Shown here piece after piece: positions 60,801-64,000 of a DNA stretch of 64,000 nt (its first letter is position 1; each line of letters opens with the position of its first letter). The position numbers and the translations under genes are program-made. The notes beneath the pieces are model-generated. The model saw nothing but the letters and a program-made list of their open reading frames with translations. It searched no databases and had not been told where the DNA came from. The stretch comes from a candidate division TA06 bacterium (GTDB lineage: Bacteria > Edwardsbacteria > AC1 > EtOH8), in assembly GCA_016235665.1 (NCBI GenBank), contig JACRJI010000014.1, positions 62,001 to 126,000 of the forward strand, in the 5' to 3' direction.

Positions 60801-63205
60801 ACCAAGCATTAACAAAGGCTGCGGCGGCAGAAGACCTGACCGGGACAATCAATGAGAATCAGATATTCTACCGTAGGTATAAAAACAACGCTTGGTCGCC
60901 CATTTACAGGCTGACAGCCAGCGAAGATATTTCAGTTTACCCGGCATTGCCGCTTACCGATGACCCGGCTCAGATGGGCTTTTTATGGACCGAGGGCAAT
61001 TATGTAAAATACAAACGTCTTCCCGATTTAGATGGACCAACTGTGGCGGTAACATACCCCAACGGCGGAGAAGTGCTTTATTCCGGCAGGAGGTATAATA
61101 TAACTTGGTCCAGCACCGATAACCGGGGTATAAAATCGTACGTTTTGTATTACACCACTAACTATATTGCACAAGACGATCCAACAAGCACGGATGCAGT
61201 TACACTTTGGCGTTCTGTGGCGACCATAGTGGGCGGACTTAATTACTACTCCTGGCGGGTGCCGTATAATGTGGCTTCAACCAACTGCCGGTTCAAGGTC
61301 GTGGCTTACGATTCCAGCGGCAACACCGCAACAGACATCAGCGACAAAAACTTTACCATCAAAAGCCGTGATATTATAGTGGTGGAAACGGACAAAGCCA
61401 TAGCCTACAATAACGCCGGGAAAATAGCCCGATCCAGCGACGGATTGTTGCATGTTTGCTATAACAGCATAGATAGTGTGCACTATCTCTCCTCGTCGAA
61501 CGATGGACAAACCTGGGCAACCCCGCTTAACTTAGGTAAAGGATCTTTACCGACGATTGTAACTGACAGTAAGAACATGCCTGCCCTGGCCTGGATAAAA
61601 CAATGGGACCATGATACTGGTGGCGGAGTATTCTTTAGCCGTCAGACCGCAACCGGCTGGTCTGTACCCGAAACCTTGGCTTATATGCAAGGTGTTCCCT
61701 GGGATTATATAGGAGGGTATTCACCCCCGGCTATGACCATAAAGAACGACACCATCTCGCTGGTCTTTGAATACTCCTATGGTGGGGGCATACCGCCGCA
61801 TATCGCAAAAGGATGGGCTTTGCACCATACCCGGTTTGCCATAAATAACATTTCTGGCAAAAAAGATACTATCCTTGACGCATACACCGAAACAATAGAT
61901 CCCCCGATCTGGCAAGCTCCAGCCTCAGCATCAATTGCCACCGACTATAAAGGCTATGATCATATCAGCTGGCACCGAAAAGACAAGGTCTATTACCGGA
62001 TGAGAAAACCGGATGGCAACTACGGCAACATTCTCCAACTCTCTGGTTCAGGAATAGCCCAAAACCCCTGTATCAGCATTTCCGGGGTAGCTTCAGCCGT
62101 TTGGGTGGAAGATGGCGACATTTACCAGCGTACCGGATTTGATCAGAAGTGGGAAACAGCCGTAAACATCAGCGCATCCGGGGCAAGCTCCATGATGCCA
62201 TATATCTGTGGTAGCGATGTGCTTTGGACCGAGGATGTTTTAAGTGATTACGAGGTATATTTATCGTCCTATTCTACAGCCAAGATGACCTACGATGTGT
62301 CCGAAAACCTGTCTTGCACCGATTACGCTTCGATCTTCCCCCACGAAACTAAACTGCAAACCAATGAGGGGACGAAAACCTATCGCATTTGGGCGGAGGA
62401 AATTGAGCCAGAATTACTGTGGGGGCTAACCTTTATGGCAGATACCACGGAATTGGAGCCCACCTACGCCTTAGATGCCGGGTTAGCGGAGCCGTCAATA
62501 TTTACTGTGCAAAGAGATGGGTATATAACTTACGGCACGGCAGCCAAAGCCAAAAACACAGTTACCGAACCCTTTAAAACCGTGGATTATGACACTACTG
62601 CCCTGATATACAGCTTTGACAACTTTGATCCGGACAAGAAGTATAAAATCACTTTGAGCTTTTATCAGGAAACCGGGCAGGAGATCAAACTTAAGCCAAT
62701 CGTCAATAAGCTGCCTTTGGGTGAGATAAAGGTAACTTCAGGCGAAGAAGCGATTTTGGACAAGCCTTTGCCCGAAGCCAGTTATAAAGACGGGCAGATC
62801 ACGCTAACCATAGAAAAAACAAAAGGTCCGATTGCAGTTTGTGGCAAGATACTTATTTACGAAAATCCGACAGGCCAGGGACACGGTGGGACGCAATCGG
62901 AAGAGATAACCAGTATTACACCCAATTACATTAACAAACTTTACCAGAACTGCCCAAATCCCTTCAGCCATAAAACGAGTTTCATGTACCAAATCAAAAA
63001 CCAGGGCCAGGTAACGTTTAAAGTGTATAATGCCCTGGGGCAGTTGGTAAGAACCTTGGTTAATGAAATTAAACCGGCCGGGACTTATCAGGTGGAATGG
63101 GACGGGAAAGACGGGTGCGGTAGGCAGGTATCTTCGGGAGTTTATCTTTACAATATTAGTACCGGAGCCTTTGAATCAACCAAGAAGCTCATAGTTCTTA
63201 AATAG
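54875..63205 (+). CDS. giant secreted multidomain protein with zinc-metalloprotease motif and C-terminal sorting domain
   Basis: A 2776-residue exported protein. Approximate order: signal peptide (1-22); N-terminal domain; DNRLRE-type domain (265-425, LWVGYDSTYGFKKERSLLRF); two CARDB domains (430-655); FnIII-like (660-765); carboxypeptidase-regulatory-like (770-865); a domain with H957-E-Y-A-H961 and E995/E999 in EGFAEF, a gluzincin-like zinc site; carbohydrate-binding-like part (1140-1310); FnIII domains (1315-1590); two sialidase-like propellers (about 1600-2030 and 2150-2500) parted by an Ig-like domain (YPNGGEVLYSGRRYNITWSS); and the FlgD-like sorting domain (2690-2776: NCPNPFSHKTSFMYQI, LVRTLVNEIKPAGTY, KKLIVLK). 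It is probably exported by type IX secretion and could degrade surface or prey proteins. Confidence 0.85.
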   Translation: MKTIRFINLCLFSLAIFTGFAIAEKKEIEAKRTATSKVFRNDDGTHTFQIYTEPKHYYEGGKWKEIDTKIVPYGKDGYDYACLTSDIKTYFKGNEGLFGVTDKKYKWNLIEITDNDKHNFRYIKADLKQNKDNSIIYKYGQNGALTWITTAKGLSWIYKGSNLKKIIYRLSIPREYSLYQGKERINSRIKIKNNLTACDSLSAFMAGISIPFAFRENNEKMGLVLENTVEMINAGEYEFISEITDSKTDDSISVKSQSWLFTAGNDAFIASGYPDSYNNTYNLWVGYDSTYGFKKERSLLRFDVSPLAGGASVTSATFSARVKGYTGPANTTCNVTAYRATSSWTEGGATWNNMSSYYSESYGTQSVGDTGRYNWDVKNLSQYWISGTYNNYGLMLIAANESGGDKERYFYSDESGTYVPSLNITCNLPDLITYTPSGWDDKIVASSVTGTNTTNTLYAQKPTYIDLAIMNNTSVSVIKGFYVKIYLDGSEINTQYCSSLSGNTSKTWSDINYTVYTPGWHKIKIVIDTTGDITEESETNNSYEKLFYWKRLPDLWPGVITTSSPLITNEPCTIYWSVWNTGDTISGGFYTGLYVDGNKKDNQYLSSLAAGGYQPFTTTYTATTGGNHTIKVICDSSNQVMEIDDSPSDNILTYTASWNTRPNACTNPSPVNGVTGVDLSVILQWYCTDPDGQAITKYRLQLSTDSTFTSTVFDGEVTANSYQATNLWRATKYYWRVKGYDGSLWCNTWNTWRFTTADNQFWVSGHVKYKNLDDNTIKGIPQAWVVLYDTNDATPRYIDSVKTLSDGSFNFGFVTAASFDPKFIIHTKLINEICVVKDTVPSIYTDISDTSSCQIYPSGITTIYRGINETGKDSIFNQACHIFDAINQTYNWVDNNTSPNWKRSQITVSYNYTNTDSTSRFRPVPVGIGSIIITGKPQVLLRSGLIVPGYRSERPYHEYAHAIMYKVYGDTFPPGYGVSEHYPYKVTNPGNATTEGFAEFLPCAVKNNKDYLVYYKSSYNTTMQDVETNQWHYTGDAVSIEGAVASIWWDMQDTFTDSDEDSGGLSNKFSNIFSILKDNKIRNISQFYSYYRSNPALAGDTSKLKRIYYKHGIDYYKAVLGFEVWQSPPINNPVPNQSGCVNINSDTTGIENGVYPHNGDYMYRLSGTDASSDNSYAFVNLFDVNIPLIPGPNYAAKYLSFWVYIVESPGAGCISLELVTAKKGAIRDYNYKGMYISDQFGQRLHPAGRNVPKGQWVNYICDLSILNPSIYADDTLRQIQVAYDDGNSAETGDYLAYIDDIEISEFSYPTFAWGYVEDPTTVKVSWNDNNIDEDGFHVWWKNQSDSTFINPPLWVDSVSGMGGKGYCTITGLSTGSSYNFMVRSKRGEQVSAYEWRYATSKIAAPETPAPPSAKFHTPSLEINDTIPSINVNNAHYDYSSNIFEWERKIDSTGVWTKIKETPSWYVVGHTDATNIIDSNIIFNHDYYYRLRAYNGCGKSEYSVETKIPIYFKPPTNTNAIAYEAVDPLSGTHTLKIDLSWGDNSTIEAGTLVFIKKAGGDSFVVALGPNITSASISGYWDGQWHSIEPLSTYYIKVAQYWMYYNGYRRTEYSNTVEVFVPKIGYTNNNNARKLFRGGDDKLNATFYDGTQIYWASSINNGLSWSVTAPKTGGNPTVAEKKSNSAIYSVRVKKDSLLLDSLGVTSGFGKVIKTGAKMFNPAIATDSLGNLYCAWAETVLAIETRYDPFGRFIEHRWTYTMKVQYAKRTGGVWSSPSVLQPISVSTTGWQDFPPSPFDEFIDISSPSIAVNKSGNSILPHITWEHKHGSYNMFSGWSLDTSIIYHYNAGTSIGMTVSATGVLASSPCLGVNNDGALVLAWQQNGDIYRSTNNGSAWSTPYNVSNNTGASQMPTVACDKGGTLHFLWYDDSDSGFVQKISTLPVGTDAKLAIAKLTELPQGEESIVWEDVQKVEIDSLNQALTKAAAAEDLTGTINENQIFYRRYKNNAWSPIYRLTASEDISVYPALPLTDDPAQMGFLWTEGNYVKYKRLPDLDGPTVAVTYPNGGEVLYSGRRYNITWSSTDNRGIKSYVLYYTTNYIAQDDPTSTDAVTLWRSVATIVGGLNYYSWRVPYNVASTNCRFKVVAYDSSGNTATDISDKNFTIKSRDIIVVETDKAIAYNNAGKIARSSDGLLHVCYNSIDSVHYLSSSNDGQTWATPLNLGKGSLPTIVTDSKNMPALAWIKQWDHDTGGGVFFSRQTATGWSVPETLAYMQGVPWDYIGGYSPPAMTIKNDTISLVFEYSYGGGIPPHIAKGWALHHTRFAINNISGKKDTILDAYTETIDPPIWQAPASASIATDYKGYDHISWHRKDKVYYRMRKPDGNYGNILQLSGSGIAQNPCISISGVASAVWVEDGDIYQRTGFDQKWETAVNISASGASSMMPYICGSDVLWTEDVLSDYEVYLSSYSTAKMTYDVSENLSCTDYASIFPHETKLQTNEGTKTYRIWAEEIEPELLWGLTFMADTTELEPTYALDAGLAEPSIFTVQRDGYITYGTAAKAKNTVTEPFKTVDYDTTALIYSFDNFDPDKKYKITLSFYQETGQEIKLKPIVNKLPLGEIKVTSGEEAILDKPLPEASYKDGQITLTIEKTKGPIAVCGKILIYENPTGQGHGGTQSEEITSITPNYINKLYQNCPNPFSHKTSFMYQIKNQGQVTFKVYNALGQLVRTLVNEIKPAGTYQVEWDGKDGCGRQVSSGVYLYNISTGAFESTKKLIVLK

Positions 63206-63222
63206 TTTTACAAACCAAATTA

Positions 63223-63250
63223 AAAAGCCCTGACTTAGGTCAGGGCTTCT
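63223..63250 (+). terminator. intrinsic terminator after the giant gene
   Basis: AAGCCCTGAC / GTCAGGGCTT around TTAG, 10 perfect pairs. The T-run after it is weak (CTGG), while A-runs lie before. Confidence 0.75.
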
Positions 63251-63309
63251 GGTGATATCGCATAATCTATAATTATAGTAATTAAACTATAAATAAAGGA
63301 GATATTCCC

Positions 63310-63786
63310 ATGAACATTATAAAATATTCTATGATGCTTGCTTTAATTGCGTTGCTTATGTCTGGTTGTGCAACTGTTAAAATTTACAGCGACCAATCTT
63401 TGAAAACAGAAACTGGTCTGAAGTTTTATTCTGCAAAACCATATCTCTTGGTTGAACATAAGGCCAGCAACGACACATCATTCCGTATCGTTTATCTGCC
63501 TGATCTATCCCGTCCACAATATGCCAAGATTATACCCGGCTTGGGGACCAGCGATTTAAATATAACTTTAAATAACAGCATACTTACAACGTATGGCTCG
63601 AAAACCGATTCAAAGATTCCCGAGACAATAGCTTCTACCGCCGAGTTACTAAAGGAAGTATCTTCATTTAAAATGTTGGGAAACGCAAATGAAGCGGAAA
63701 GCAAACCAAAGCTAAAATATACCTTTGAACTATACGAGATTATCATGAATGCAAGTGGCACAAAATTAGTGAGAGTCACTGAATGA
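63310..63786 (+). CDS. hypothetical lipoprotein
   Basis: A 158-residue exported lipoprotein: MNIIKYSMMLALIALLMSGC (lipobox LMSGC, Cys 20), then CATVKIYSDQ and strand-rich sequence with GLKFYSAKPYLLVEHKASND and FRIVYLPDLSRPQYAKIIPG. The motif with K-Y-Y/F-x-A-K-P-Y-L-L-V recalls small lipoproteins of unknown function. Ribosome site AAGGAG. It stands alone between two terminators. Confidence 0.68.
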   Translation: MNIIKYSMMLALIALLMSGCATVKIYSDQSLKTETGLKFYSAKPYLLVEHKASNDTSFRIVYLPDLSRPQYAKIIPGLGTSDLNITLNNSILTTYGSKTDSKIPETIASTAELLKEVSSFKMLGNANEAESKPKLKYTFELYEIIMNASGTKLVRVTE

Positions 63787-63834
63787 ATAATTGATAAGGA
63801 CGAGGGCGATAGATATTTATAACATACTATTCAT

Positions 63835-63868
63835 AAAAGGCGGCATTTGTTATGCCGCCTTTTCTTTT
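63835..63868. terminator. intrinsic terminator
   Basis: AAAAGGCGGCAT / ATGCCGCCTTTT with a TTGTT loop and CTTTTT after it. Confidence 0.9.
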
Positions 63869-64000
63869 TGCCTACAACCCTTTAAAACCCTCTTTAGCAT
63901 TCTTCTTAATGGATTCCCTTCAACGGCCTAATTATCCCGACCTCGAGAACACCGTTCTATCTATTCTTTCCTCCGACGACAAACCTGCATCAGCTCTCGA
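63869..64000 (+). other. window end, unassigned; open frame running off the edge
   Basis: On the plus strand a frame is open through this stretch, with an ATG at 63909 (MDSLQRPNYPDLENTVLSIL), to the window edge. There is no ribosome site and no recognised family, so it is not called as a gene. It may be the start of a gene or plain intergenic sequence. Confidence 0.2.

Noticed and set aside
63909-64000. Open plus-strand frame at the right edge starting MDSLQRPNYPDL
   Set aside because: Only 30 codons are visible, no ribosome site is present and no family is recognised; kept only as an unassigned stretch.

Overview
The window reads as the chromosome of an uncultured diderm bacterium, most likely a candidate phylum of the FCB (Fibrobacteres-Chlorobi-Bacteroidetes) neighbourhood such as Edwardsbacteria, WOR-3 or Zixibacteria. 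This placement is inference. It rests on lipid A synthesis (lpxK), the MEP isoprenoid pathway (dxs), outer-membrane barrels and lipoproteins, a large cyclase-ATPase-TPR regulator, and two very large secreted proteins ending in the FlgD-like domain typical of type IX secretion cargo. No ribosomal RNA, CRISPR array, transposase or integrase was seen.

Bases 1-41057 are the GC-richer core. In order they hold: the end of dxs with truB and ribF in an overlapping operon; a vapBC-type toxin-antitoxin pair behind a palindromic operator; a PLP aminotransferase; a sodium-dependent transporter with a 31-residue MetS-like partner; arfB; a TPR protein, nitroreductase and NlpC/P60-like lipoprotein; a four-gene minus-strand envelope operon facing a saccharopine dehydrogenase-like gene; a duplicated exopolysaccharide export module (two Wzc-like kinases, two SLBB proteins, two large envelope proteins); lipocalin; a frameshifted gene behind transketolase; a sigma-54 activator beside a consensus sigma-54 promoter that drives a winged-helix gene and a 1215-residue secreted protein; a 1257-residue adenylate cyclase-like regulator near two free-standing cyclic-nucleotide-binding proteins; a PHP phosphoesterase; lpxK-nadA; and tRNA-Ala(GGC).

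From the tRNA to the right edge the DNA becomes clearly richer in A+T and the content turns accessory: small orphan proteins, paralogous DUF6933-like genes, a SpoIIAA-like and a winged-helix protein, a bacteriohemerythrin next to a 1244-residue hybrid histidine kinase, two XRE regulators each divergent from a lipoprotein gene cluster, and a 2776-residue secreted multidomain protein with an HEYAH zinc-protease motif. An 11-base tandem repeat just past the tRNA fits the edge of an integrated element whose integrase is not in view.

Three themes stand out. Several core promoters place the -10 box only 6-10 bases before the start codon, implying leaderless or nearly leaderless mRNAs. Regulators sit beside their probable targets (sigma-54 activator and promoter, cyclase and CNB proteins, XRE and lipoproteins). 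Recent small-scale DNA turnover is visible as duplicated modules, a gene copy shortened by an 87-base deletion between short repeats, and repeat elements inserted in frame into lpxK. Protein functions are assigned by recognising motifs by eye; no database search was run.
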